Part shown: piece by piece, positions 7,409 through 13,652 of the stretch
How positions within the stretch are numbered: the stretch's first letter is position 1
Layout: every line of letters starts with the position of its first letter
Origin: Acidobacteriota bacterium
GTDB lineage: Bacteria; Acidobacteriota; Terriglobia; Bryobacterales; Bryobacteraceae
Direction: 5' to 3'
Assembly: GCA_018268875.1 (NCBI GenBank)
Contig: JAFDVT010000520.1
Location: forward strand, 1-16,959
DNA: 16,959 nt
Position numbers and translations under genes: made by a program
Notes under the pieces: generated by a model
Database searches by the model: none
What the model saw: the letters and a program-made list of their open reading frames with translations, nothing else
What the model was told of the DNA's origin: nothing

Positions 7409-8632
7409 ATGGTGTCCACCGCCCTCTCTTCTATCCTTTGGATCGCGGCCGCCGCCGATCCCGCCGCCCTCGCGCGCACGCCGCAGATGAAGGCCGCGCT
7501 CGACTATGCCAAGCGCATCGAGCCCGAAATCATTGCCGAACAGCGCCGTGTCTGCGAAATCGCCGCGCCTTCTCACAAAGAACAAAAGCGGGGTGCCGAG
7601 TTCAAGAAGATCTTCGAATCTCTTGGCCTGAAAAACGTTCGCATCGACGAGGCCGGCAATGTCATCGGAGAACGCCCCGGCAAGAGCGCGCGGCCCAACC
7701 TGCTGGTCGCCGCCCATCTGGACACTGTTTTTGAAGAATTCGTCGGCCTCAAGACCTCGCAAACCGGGAACATCATCACAGGACCCGGCATCGGCGACGA
7801 CTGCCGCGGCCTTGCCGTCCTCATCAGCATGATCCGCTCCCTCAACGCCGGCAAAGTGGAAACCAACGGCACGCTGACCTTCACCGCGAACGTCGGCGAA
7901 GAAGGCCTGGGCGATCTCAAGGGCGTGAAACATTTGTTCAACCATTCGCTCAAAGGTAAGGTGGATGCGTTTATTTCCATCGATGGCGCCGGCCTGCGCA
8001 TCACTCGTATTAGCGTGGGAAGCTATCGTTACCGTCTTGCCTACAAAGGGCCCGGAGGCCACAGTTTCGGCTCCTTCGGCGTCGCGAACCCGATGCACGC
8101 CCTCGGCCGCGCCATCGCCAAGATTGGGGATTTCGACGTGCCCGACCATCCCAAAACCACGTTCAACGTCGGCCGCGTCGGTGGCGGAACTTCCGTCAAC
8201 TCCATCGCCTTTGAAGCCTGGGCGGAAGTCGACATGCGTTCCAGCGACCCGAAGTCGCTCAACAACCTCGACGAACGTTTCAAGTCCGCCATCTATCAGG
8301 CGTTGAACGAGGAAAACAAGCGTTGGAAGGACAAAGGGAAGATCTCCGTGGACCTGAAAATGATCGGCAACCGTCCCGCCGGCGAAATGCCCGTCAACTC
8401 GCCGCTCGTGCAGACGGCCCTTTCCGTATCGAAAGCGCTGGGCTTCGAATCGTCAATGGGCGAAGGCTCCACCGACGCGAACTACCCGCAAAGCCTCAAC
8501 ATCCCGGCCATCACGATCGGCGGCGGCGGACGCGGCGAAGGCGCGCATACGCCCGAAGAATCGTTTGACATCACGGACTCCTGGAAAGGTTCGCAACGCG
8601 CCTTGCTACTCGCCGTCGCGCTCGTCAATTAA
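7409..8632 (+). CDS. M20-family zinc metallopeptidase (PepT/dipeptidase-like)
   Basis: A 407-residue M20 peptidase; the family cleaves small peptides or N-acyl amino acids with two zinc ions. Expected ligands and catalytic residues are visible: H103-x-D105, D130/D131 (GIGDDCRG), the E164-E165 pair (VGEEGLGD), D192 (SIDGAG) and H380 (EGAHTPEE). The dimerisation (lid) domain lies about 205-325 with GGHSFGSFG at its start. The first 16 residues are hydrophobic and end in AAAA but lack basic residues, so export is uncertain. ATG 7409 is preceded directly by GAAGAG, too close for ideal spacing; GTG 7412 is an alternative. The gene lies 11 bases after the ABC operon and five before a cupin gene, so it is probably cotranscribed, but a functional tie to the transporter is not shown. 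Confidence 0.9.
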   Translation: MVSTALSSILWIAAAADPAALARTPQMKAALDYAKRIEPEIIAEQRRVCEIAAPSHKEQKRGAEFKKIFESLGLKNVRIDEAGNVIGERPGKSARPNLLVAAHLDTVFEEFVGLKTSQTGNIITGPGIGDDCRGLAVLISMIRSLNAGKVETNGTLTFTANVGEEGLGDLKGVKHLFNHSLKGKVDAFISIDGAGLRITRISVGSYRYRLAYKGPGGHSFGSFGVANPMHALGRAIAKIGDFDVPDHPKTTFNVGRVGGGTSVNSIAFEAWAEVDMRSSDPKSLNNLDERFKSAIYQALNEENKRWKDKGKISVDLKMIGNRPAGEMPVNSPLVQTALSVSKALGFESSMGEGSTDANYPQSLNIPAITIGGGGRGEGAHTPEESFDITDSWKGSQRALLLAVALVN

Positions 8633-8637
8633 CCCAA

Positions 8638-8988
8638 ATGCCCAAGCTCATCGCGACCCCCACTCGCATCCCGGTTCCCGGCGGAAAACTCATCGATGAA
8701 CACGTTGGACGCGTGAATACCGGCAATTCGGACATTAGCGTTGCGCATATGCGCAGTCCCGCTGGCTGGTCCGAACCCGGCCAGACGCCGGAGTTCGACG
8801 AATACACCATCGTCCTCGGCGGTTTCATGCGCGTCGAACACAAGGATGGCGTCATCGACGTACCCGCCGGACAATCCGTCTTTTGCGCCAAAAATGAATG
8901 GATTCGTTACAGCACGCCGGAAGGCGCCGAATACATTGCGATTTGTCTCCCGGCCTTCAGTCCGGACACGGTCCATCGCGACGAATAG
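8638..8988 (+). CDS. Small cupin-domain protein lacking the usual metal ligands
   Basis: A 116-residue single cupin barrel (about 40-105). DEYTIVLGGFMRVEH and GVIDVPAGQSVF match cupin motifs 1 and 2 in spacing. The histidines that normally bind metal are not there: motif 1 has SEPGQTPEFDE where HxH is expected, and motif 2 has VPAGQSVFCAKNEW without histidine. It resembles EutQ-like or ectoine-synthase-like cupins in outline, but no specific function can be assigned. ATG lies five bases after the M20 peptidase stop, so cotranscription is likely. The TAG stop lies inside a perfect ten-base palindrome. Confidence 0.8.
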   Translation: MPKLIATPTRIPVPGGKLIDEHVGRVNTGNSDISVAHMRSPAGWSEPGQTPEFDEYTIVLGGFMRVEHKDGVIDVPAGQSVFCAKNEWIRYSTPEGAEYIAICLPAFSPDTVHRDE

Positions 8989-8995
8989 ACGTCTA
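8986..8995. repeat. Ten-base perfect palindrome TAGACGTCTA at the end of the cupin gene
   Basis: The sequence equals its own reverse complement and contains the cupin TAG stop. It is too short and T-poor to be a terminator. It could be a dimeric repressor half-site pair for the gene at 9025 or chance. Confidence 0.25.
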
Positions 8996-9024
8996 CATCA
9001 AACGTGGAAGGCTAAACTGATATT

Positions 9025-10008
9025 TTGGACGCGCGCAAAATCGGCCTGCTCGTTGTATCCATCGGGATCTCGTTAGGCTGCCTCATCTGGGTGCTTTCCG
9101 GTTCCGAACTTCGGGAACTGCCGCACGAAATCCGCACCCTCCATTGGGGCTGGGTAGGCGTTGCCGTACTCGCCGACATCCTCGTCTATGTCTTCCAGGG
9201 ATGGCGCTGGAGCCTGCTGCTTCGCCCTGTTGCCGATGTCCCGGTGATGAAGTCCATCCGCGCGATCTACGTCGGTCTTTTCGCCAACGAGATCATCCCG
9301 TTCCGCGCCGGTGAGGCCATCCGTTGCTATCTGCAAGCCCGCTGGAGCCACTTGCCCTTCTCGGTGATCGTGGCCTCCGCCATCATCGAACGTATCTTCG
9401 ACGGCGTCTGGCTCGTCATCGGCATGTTCACCGTGGCTCACTTCGTGCGCGAACTTCCCCGTCAGTTTGTACAAGGCGGCATGGTGCTTGCCGTGGTGGT
9501 TGCCGTCGGAGCCATCGTGCTGTTCCTCGCGATGCTCCAAAAGAACTGGGCGTTGCGCAACCTTGCAAGCATCGGCTGGCAGCGTCATCTTCGCGTGTTG
9601 ATCGAAGACCTCAACCTCATCGGTTTCTCGAAGTACCTAGCGTATTCGGCACTGATGAGCCTGCCGTATCTGCTGCTGCAAGCCATCCCGATCTGGGCGA
9701 TGATGCATGCCTACGAGCTCGAAAGCGTCAACATCTCGATGGCGATCGTTGCCATGGTGCTGCTGCGCCTGAGCTCCGCGGTCCCGCAGGCACCTGGCAA
9801 CCTCGGCGCGTTCCAGGCCATCACCGCGCTCACGCTCACGATGTTCGGCTACGACGAGGCGCTTTCGAAACGCTTTTCGCTCGTCTTATGGGGCGTCGTA
9901 ACGCTGCCCTTGTTCATTACGGGATTCTTCGCGTTGGCCGTCACCGGAGCCAAGCTCAGCGAACTCAAAAAGCAAGCGGAAGCTACGGCGCAGCAGCACC
10001 AAAGCTAG
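9025..10008 (+). CDS. YbhN / lysylphosphatidylglycerol-synthase-type membrane protein (UPF0104)
   Basis: A 327-residue polytopic inner-membrane protein with seven to eight hydrophobic segments. It shows hallmarks of the LPG-synthase transmembrane family: GWRWSLLL near residue 60, NEIIPFRAGEAIR near 88-100, ERIFDGVWL near 122-130 and PQAPGNLGAFQ near 254-264. Members without the soluble aminoacyl-transferase domain, like this one, are thought to move lipids across the membrane or serve envelope glycolipid pathways; the substrate here is unknown. The start is TTG at 9025: an in-frame stop at 9013 rules out anything earlier except ATT at 9022. GGAAGG at 9006-9011 is rather distant for a Shine-Dalgarno. 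The stop TAG shares CTAG with the stop of the convergent formylglycine-enzyme gene. Confidence 0.85.
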   Translation: MDARKIGLLVVSIGISLGCLIWVLSGSELRELPHEIRTLHWGWVGVAVLADILVYVFQGWRWSLLLRPVADVPVMKSIRAIYVGLFANEIIPFRAGEAIRCYLQARWSHLPFSVIVASAIIERIFDGVWLVIGMFTVAHFVRELPRQFVQGGMVLAVVVAVGAIVLFLAMLQKNWALRNLASIGWQRHLRVLIEDLNLIGFSKYLAYSALMSLPYLLLQAIPIWAMMHAYELESVNISMAIVAMVLLRLSSAVPQAPGNLGAFQAITALTLTMFGYDEALSKRFSLVLWGVVTLPLFITGFFALAVTGAKLSELKKQAEATAQQHQS

Positions 10009-10955
10009 GCTGCGTCCATTACGCAGCGAAAGCTGATGTTCGTCGTTGCGGAATCCGGCGTGTTCGACGTCCGCGCCGCCACACGATACCGGTTGCAGTA
10101 CGACGCGTGGCACAGGTACGAACCGCCCTTCATCACTCGCGCTGTCCCCACTCCAGGACCTTGTGGATTCACCTTCGACGCGATCACATGATGTGTCGGA
10201 TGGAACCAGTCCGCGCACCATTCCCACGTATTGCCCGCTACGGAAAACAGCCCGTAACCATTGGCTGGAAACGCGTCCACGGGGCACGCTGCGCTGTAAC
10301 CGTCCTCGGCGGAATCCTCTTCGGGGAACCGCCCCTGCCACACGTTGCACAGATGCTTGCCGCCCGGCGTCAATTCATCGCCCCAGGGAAACAGCTTCTG
10401 TTCCGCGCCACCACGAGCCGCGTACTCCCATTCGGCTTCGGTCGGCAACCGCTTGCCCGCCCACTTTGCGTACGCCGCCGCGTCGTTCCACGACACCTGC
10501 ACCACCGGCGTCGTACCGCGCGATGCGACCGACGTATCCGGGCCTTCCGGCATCCGCCATTGCGACCCGTTTACCTTGCACCACCAGCGAACATTGGGCA
10601 CGCGCGCGTCCACCAACTCCGGACGCCCAGCGACATGACCTTGAAATACGAACGACCATCCGAACCGCTCCGCCTCGCTGACATACCCGGTCTTCGACAC
10701 AAATTCCGCGAACTGTTCGTTCGTTACCGGATGCTTGTCGATATAGAAGCCGTCGACGGTCACCTCGCGCACCGGGCCTTCGCCGTCCTGCGGGAATCCC
10801 AGCGGATAGTCAGTGCCCATCAGGAACTTGCCGCCGTCCAAGCGCACCATCCCGTCCGTGGAGCCGCCTGTCGCGCGCGCTCGTGTCTCCGCCGCGCGAA
10901 CCGATTCGCCCAACGTCACCAATCGGGATTTGCTCGGCACACAGCAGGGATTCAT
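10005..10955 (-). CDS. Formylglycine-generating enzyme (SUMF1/FGE family), both catalytic cysteines present
   Basis: A 316-residue protein with the FGE-sulfatase fold from about residue 36 (MVRLDGGKFLMGTD) to the end. It matches authentic FGE over the active site: MKGGSYLCHASYCNRYRVAA places C282 and C287 in the copper-binding CHxSYC pair, followed by ARTSNTPDSATTNISFRC. Many FGE-fold relatives (EgtB-like, PvdO-like, Sumf2-like) lack this pair, so true conversion of a cysteine in a C-x-P-x-R target to formylglycine is likely. W-x-K-R-LPTEAEWEYAARGG is also typical. No sulfatase or C-x-P-x-R client gene is visible nearby. Its ATG overlaps the TAA of the parvulin gene (TAATG), so the two are translationally coupled. 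There is no signal peptide; it probably acts in the cytoplasm. Confidence 0.95.
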   Translation of the reverse strand: MNPCCVPSKSRLVTLGESVRAAETRARATGGSTDGMVRLDGGKFLMGTDYPLGFPQDGEGPVREVTVDGFYIDKHPVTNEQFAEFVSKTGYVSEAERFGWSFVFQGHVAGRPELVDARVPNVRWWCKVNGSQWRMPEGPDTSVASRGTTPVVQVSWNDAAAYAKWAGKRLPTEAEWEYAARGGAEQKLFPWGDELTPGGKHLCNVWQGRFPEEDSAEDGYSAACPVDAFPANGYGLFSVAGNTWEWCADWFHPTHHVIASKVNPQGPGVGTARVMKGGSYLCHASYCNRYRVAARTSNTPDSATTNISFRCVMDAA

Positions 10956-11800
10956 TACTCGGCGACTTCCTCGATCTTGGCGCTCGAAATCAGCTTGTCC
11001 AGGTACTGTTCAATCAGCTTTTGCCGCTTCTCTTGCGTAATCGCCTCGGCGATCCGGTCGCGTACATCCTCGAGCGACGCCGGACCGGGCTCCCGTTTGT
11101 CGATCACCTTCGCGACATGGAATCCGAACGGCGTCCGGAATACCGGCGAAATCTCGCCCGCTTGCATCCGGAACACCACCGCCTCGAAGTCGTCCACCAT
11201 CTCGCCCATCGGGAACCAGCCCAGGTTCCCGCCGTTGCCCGGGCAATCCGAGACGCGATCGGCAATCGCCGCAAAATCGCCGCCTGCCTGGATTTCGGCG
11301 TACGCCGCCTCGATCGCCTCGCGGGCCGCCGCCTCATCTTCGGGCTTTTCGATGTTCTTCACGACATGCGCGGCATGCACCGAGGCCGGCAGCACGAACT
11401 GTTCGCGATGCTTGCGGTAAAACTCCGTGATGTCCTTGTTGCGAGGTTCCGACAGATTCGCACATGCGCGGTCGAACAGCCGGTCGATGCGGAACCGCAG
11501 TTCGATTTCCTTGCGCGTCTGTTCCTCGGTGCCTGGCGCGATGCAGCCGCCGTTTTCCGGCCGGATGTCCGCCATCTCACCTTCCACTGCTTCAGCGGGA
11601 ACCGGCTCGGGATCGCCCCACGCCGCCTGCTGCAGCACCACGCGTTCGATGACATTCTCGCGCGCCCATTGCTTGACGCGAGCCTCCACCGTCCGCGGAT
11701 CCTCGCCAGCCATCGCTTCCGTCAGCTTGGGCCGGATCGCGCGCGCTTCTTCCCGAATCGTCTGATCTTCGATCCTCTCACCGTTCACCAGTACAGGCAC
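10955..11800 (-). CDS. Parvulin-type peptidyl-prolyl isomerase (SurA/NifM-like), apparently cytosolic
   Basis: From GTG at 11800 the product is 281 residues. Residues 1-130 form a helical SurA_N-like chaperone region beginning MPVLVNGERI. A parvulin rotamase domain follows at about 138-236: VHAAHVVKN (H142, H145), GGDFAAIADRVSDCPG, GGNLGWFPMGEM and TPFGFHVAKVID (H228). The reading frame stays open further upstream, but that stretch lies over the divergent cupin gene, whose protein is clearly conserved, so I place the start at GTG just outside it. This leaves no signal peptide, unlike SurA or PrsA, so NifM-like folding in the cytoplasm is more plausible. It precedes, and overlaps by one base, the formylglycine-enzyme gene. 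A role in folding that enzyme or its client is speculation. Confidence 0.85.
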   Translation of the reverse strand: MPVLVNGERIEDQTIREEARAIRPKLTEAMAGEDPRTVEARVKQWARENVIERVVLQQAAWGDPEPVPAEAVEGEMADIRPENGGCIAPGTEEQTRKEIELRFRIDRLFDRACANLSEPRNKDITEFYRKHREQFVLPASVHAAHVVKNIEKPEDEAAAREAIEAAYAEIQAGGDFAAIADRVSDCPGNGGNLGWFPMGEMVDDFEAVVFRMQAGEISPVFRTPFGFHVAKVIDKREPGPASLEDVRDRIAEAITQEKRQKLIEQYLDKLISSAKIEEVAE

Positions 11801-11808
11801 GTTACCAG

Positions 11809-11815
11809 TATGATA
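11809..11815. promoter_or_regulatory. Candidate bidirectional promoter: symmetrical -10 between the cupin and parvulin genes
   Basis: TATGATA on plus reads TATCATA on minus, so each strand offers a -10 with one mismatch to TATAAT. On plus, TATGAT (11809-11814) lies seven bases before ATG 11822. On minus, TATCAT (11815-11810) lies nine bases before GTG 11800. The minus side has TTGATG at 11836-11831 as a possible -35 with a short 15-base spacer; the plus side has no good -35. Divergent transcription from symmetrical -10 elements is known in bacteria. Both transcripts would have virtually no leader. Confidence 0.5.
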
Positions 11816-11821
11816 GACCCC

Positions 11822-12169
11822 ATGAAGCTGCATCAATGGAGCGCGATCCCGCGCGAGCAGTTGAACCCCACTTTTGCCCGCCAGGTGATCCATTCCGGCG
11901 GCATGACCGTCGCCCGCGTTTTTCTCGCCAAAGGCGCCATCGTACCCGAACACAGCCACCCCAACGAACAGGTCTGCTACCTCGAAACCGGAAAGCTGAT
12001 CTTTCGCGCACAGGGCCGGGACCACATCATTTCCGCCGGCGAAGTGCTCGAAATTCCGCCTGGCGTTCCCCACAGCGTGGAAGCTCTCGAAGACAGCGCC
12101 GGACTCGACCTCTTTACGCCGTTTCGCCAGGATTGGATCGACGGCGACGACGCCTATCTGCGGAAGTAG
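11822..12169 (+). CDS. Small metal-binding cupin protein
   Basis: A 115-residue single cupin barrel with intact ligands: H44-S-H46 followed by E49/Q50 in motif 1 (EHSHPNEQVCYLETG) and H84 in motif 2 (IPPGVPHSV). It should bind a divalent metal, but enzyme versus sensor or storage role cannot be told. ATG 11810 is an alternative start that would add four residues. I prefer ATG 11822 because the putative -10 TATGAT covers the first ATG and points to a transcript beginning at 11822. There is no Shine-Dalgarno before either codon. It is divergent from the parvulin gene with about 20 bases between starts. The other cupin gene at 8638 lacks the metal ligands, so they are not close paralogues. Confidence 0.85.
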   Translation: MKLHQWSAIPREQLNPTFARQVIHSGGMTVARVFLAKGAIVPEHSHPNEQVCYLETGKLIFRAQGRDHIISAGEVLEIPPGVPHSVEALEDSAGLDLFTPFRQDWIDGDDAYLRK

Positions 12170-12196
12170 CGCCGCGCCGCGTTACCCTCATTGCAG

Positions 12197-13024
12197 ATGC
12201 GTTCTGTTCTGTTTCTCGCAACCTTCGCCGGAATGGTGGCTGTTGTCCACGCGCAACCCAAAGCCCCAGCGCCGCCCGCCGCTAAGCCCAAGCCCGTTGC
12301 CGCGGCTCCGGCAAAGCCCGCCACGGCCCCTCGTCCGGCGGCGGCCAAACCTCCCGCACCTGCCAAAAAAGCGGTAACACCCGCAAAACCAAAACCACCG
12401 ATTGGAGCAGCCTCTTTGCAGACTGATAACGACAAGACTATATACGCCCTCGGCCTCAGCATCGCCCGCTCGCTGAAACCATTCGACCTCTCGCCCGCCG
12501 AAGTCGAAATCGTCAAGCAAGCCCTGAGCGACGCCGCCGCCGACAAACCCGCTGTTCCGATTGACGAATGGGGACCCAAGATTCAGCCGCTCGCCCAGGC
12601 CCGCCAGACGCGCCTTGCCGAAAAGGAAAAGGCCGCCTCCCTCGCGTATCTCGAAAAGGCCGCCGCTTTCCCCAACGCCGTCAAAACCGCCAGCGGACTC
12701 ATCTACCAGGAACTCACCCCCGGCACCGGAGCCTCCCCCAAGGCCACCGACACCGTTCGCGTCCACTACCGCGGAACCCTCACCGACGGTACGGAGTTCG
12801 ATAGCTCCTACAAGCGCAACGAACCCGCCGAGTTCCCGCTGAACCAGGTGATCAAAGGCTGGACCGAAGGCGTGCAACTCATGAAAGTGGGTGGCAAAGC
12901 CAAGCTGATCTGCCCGTCCGACCTCGCTTATGGTGATCGTGGCAGCCCACCGCAAATCCCCGGCGGCGCGACCTTGATCTTCGAGATCGAACTCCTCGAC
13001 ATCCCCGCCAACGCCAATCGCTAG
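12197..13024 (+). CDS. Secreted FKBP-type peptidyl-prolyl cis-trans isomerase (Mip/FklB-like)
   Basis: From ATG 12197 the product is 275 residues; an in-frame TTG two codons upstream is less likely. A signal peptide covers residues 1-19 (MRSVLFLATFAGMVAVVHA, cleavage before Q20). Residues 21-69 are a low-complexity Ala/Pro/Lys linker. An FKBP_N-like helical dimerisation region lies about 75-160 (KTIYALGLSIARSL). The catalytic FKBP domain is about 166-270: VRVHYRGTLTDGTEFDSSY, then VIKGWTEGVQLMKVGGKAKL, DLAYGDRG and IPGGATLIFEIELLDI. It should catalyse proline isomerisation and folding of exported proteins in the periplasm. No Shine-Dalgarno is seen; TACCCT at 12183-12188 lies eight bases before ATG and might be a -10 for a leaderless transcript. 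A strong hairpin follows the stop. Confidence 0.93.
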   Translation: MRSVLFLATFAGMVAVVHAQPKAPAPPAAKPKPVAAAPAKPATAPRPAAAKPPAPAKKAVTPAKPKPPIGAASLQTDNDKTIYALGLSIARSLKPFDLSPAEVEIVKQALSDAAADKPAVPIDEWGPKIQPLAQARQTRLAEKEKAASLAYLEKAAAFPNAVKTASGLIYQELTPGTGASPKATDTVRVHYRGTLTDGTEFDSSYKRNEPAEFPLNQVIKGWTEGVQLMKVGGKAKLICPSDLAYGDRGSPPQIPGGATLIFEIELLDIPANANR

Positions 13025-13028
13025 GAAA

Positions 13029-13083
13029 AACGCAAAGGCCGGAAGCCACTCCACCAAGGGGTGACTTCCGGCCTTCTTGCGTT
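13029..13083. terminator. Long hairpin, probable bidirectional intrinsic terminator
   Basis: Between two convergent genes. The outer arm AACGCAA (13029-13035) pairs with TTGCGTT (13077-13083), AGGCCGGAAG (13036-13045) pairs with CTTCCGGCCT (13065-13074), and a further six pairs close a five-base loop at 13053-13057. Only one mismatch and a two-base bulge interrupt 23 pairs. On the minus strand the hairpin is followed by TTTTT, a good terminator for the sigma-factor operon; on plus the downstream T content is poor, so termination of the FKBP transcript may be less complete. Confidence 0.85.
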
Positions 13084-13094
13084 CTAAGAAAACT

Positions 13095-13649
13095 CTAGCC
13101 GCGGATGTTGATCTGGCTGCTGGAAATGTACAGCCGCACGCGTCCCGCCGCCGGACCGCCAAACTTGGTCGCCGGCGTGAACTCGGTAAACAACAGCGTA
13201 TTTTCCAACTGCCGCCGCATGTGCATGTCTTTCAGCATCGCGCCGCCGCTGACAATCGAATAGTCCACCATACGGCCCGATCCGTCGACCATCAGATCCA
13301 CTACCAGTTCGCTTTCCGAAATCCCGATCGGCATGAAATATTTCACCGAAGGCTCGGTGGTCAAGGCCAGCCGGACATCGTTCTGCACCGCCGGAATCGG
13401 CATTGCAAGCGAAGGCATCAACGAACTGAAAATCACGATAGCGGACGCCAATCCGCCGCATGCGGGAACGGCGATCGGACGCATCAATTCGCGGAAGGAC
13501 ATGCGTAAGCGGTCCCGCCACGTTACTTCTTCGCCAAGCGTCCGCAGCCGTTCGCGCGACGCGATTACTTTCAGGTTCGCGGTCAGCCGCGCCGGCGGCA
13601 ACCGTTTTGGCATATGCCGAAGGGCGTTCTGCAATTGCTTCTCATCCAT
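13095..13649 (-). CDS. Single-span protein with TonB-C-like outer domain, probable anti-sigma factor
   Basis: A 184-residue protein. The N-terminal 58 residues are basic and helical (LRHMPKRLPPARLTANLKVIASRERL) and predicted cytoplasmic. One hydrophobic segment lies at about 59-83. The outer part, about 110-184, has the pattern of a TonB C-terminal or energy-transducer domain: ELVVDLMVDGSGRMVDYSIVSGG, then LLFTEFTPATKFGGPAAGRVRLYIS. Its ATG is three bases after the stop of the ECF sigma gene, which together with the topology suggests an anti-sigma role; the basic N-terminus resembles ECF partners in Acidobacteriota. No zinc-finger HxxxCxxC is present. A pure envelope protein function cannot be excluded. 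Confidence 0.7.
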   Translation of the reverse strand: MDEKQLQNALRHMPKRLPPARLTANLKVIASRERLRTLGEEVTWRDRLRMSFRELMRPIAVPACGGLASAIVIFSSLMPSLAMPIPAVQNDVRLALTTEPSVKYFMPIGISESELVVDLMVDGSGRMVDYSIVSGGAMLKDMHMRRQLENTLLFTEFTPATKFGGPAAGRVRLYISSSQINIRG

Positions 13650-13652
13650 CGT

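Noticed and set aside
9324..11420. Open frame of 698 codons on plus, across the flippase-like gene, the FGE gene and the parvulin gene
   Set aside because: Its translation is Arg/His/Pro-rich with no recognisable domain and runs antisense to two genes with clear catalytic motifs; it is a high-GC shadow.
10883..11809. Long upstream extension of the plus-strand cupin frame
   Set aside because: It is antisense to the parvulin gene, has no family pattern, and cupin homology starts only near 11822.
11801..12073. N-terminal extension of the parvulin gene on minus
   Set aside because: The frame stays open but overlaps the cupin gene, whose HxH and PxGxPH motifs are clearly coding; the SurA_N-like sequence begins only at the GTG at 11800.
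12188..13162. Open frame of 324 codons on minus, opposite the FKBP gene
   Set aside because: Gly-rich translation mirrors the Ala/Pro linker of the FKBP protein, and it would read through the terminator hairpin.
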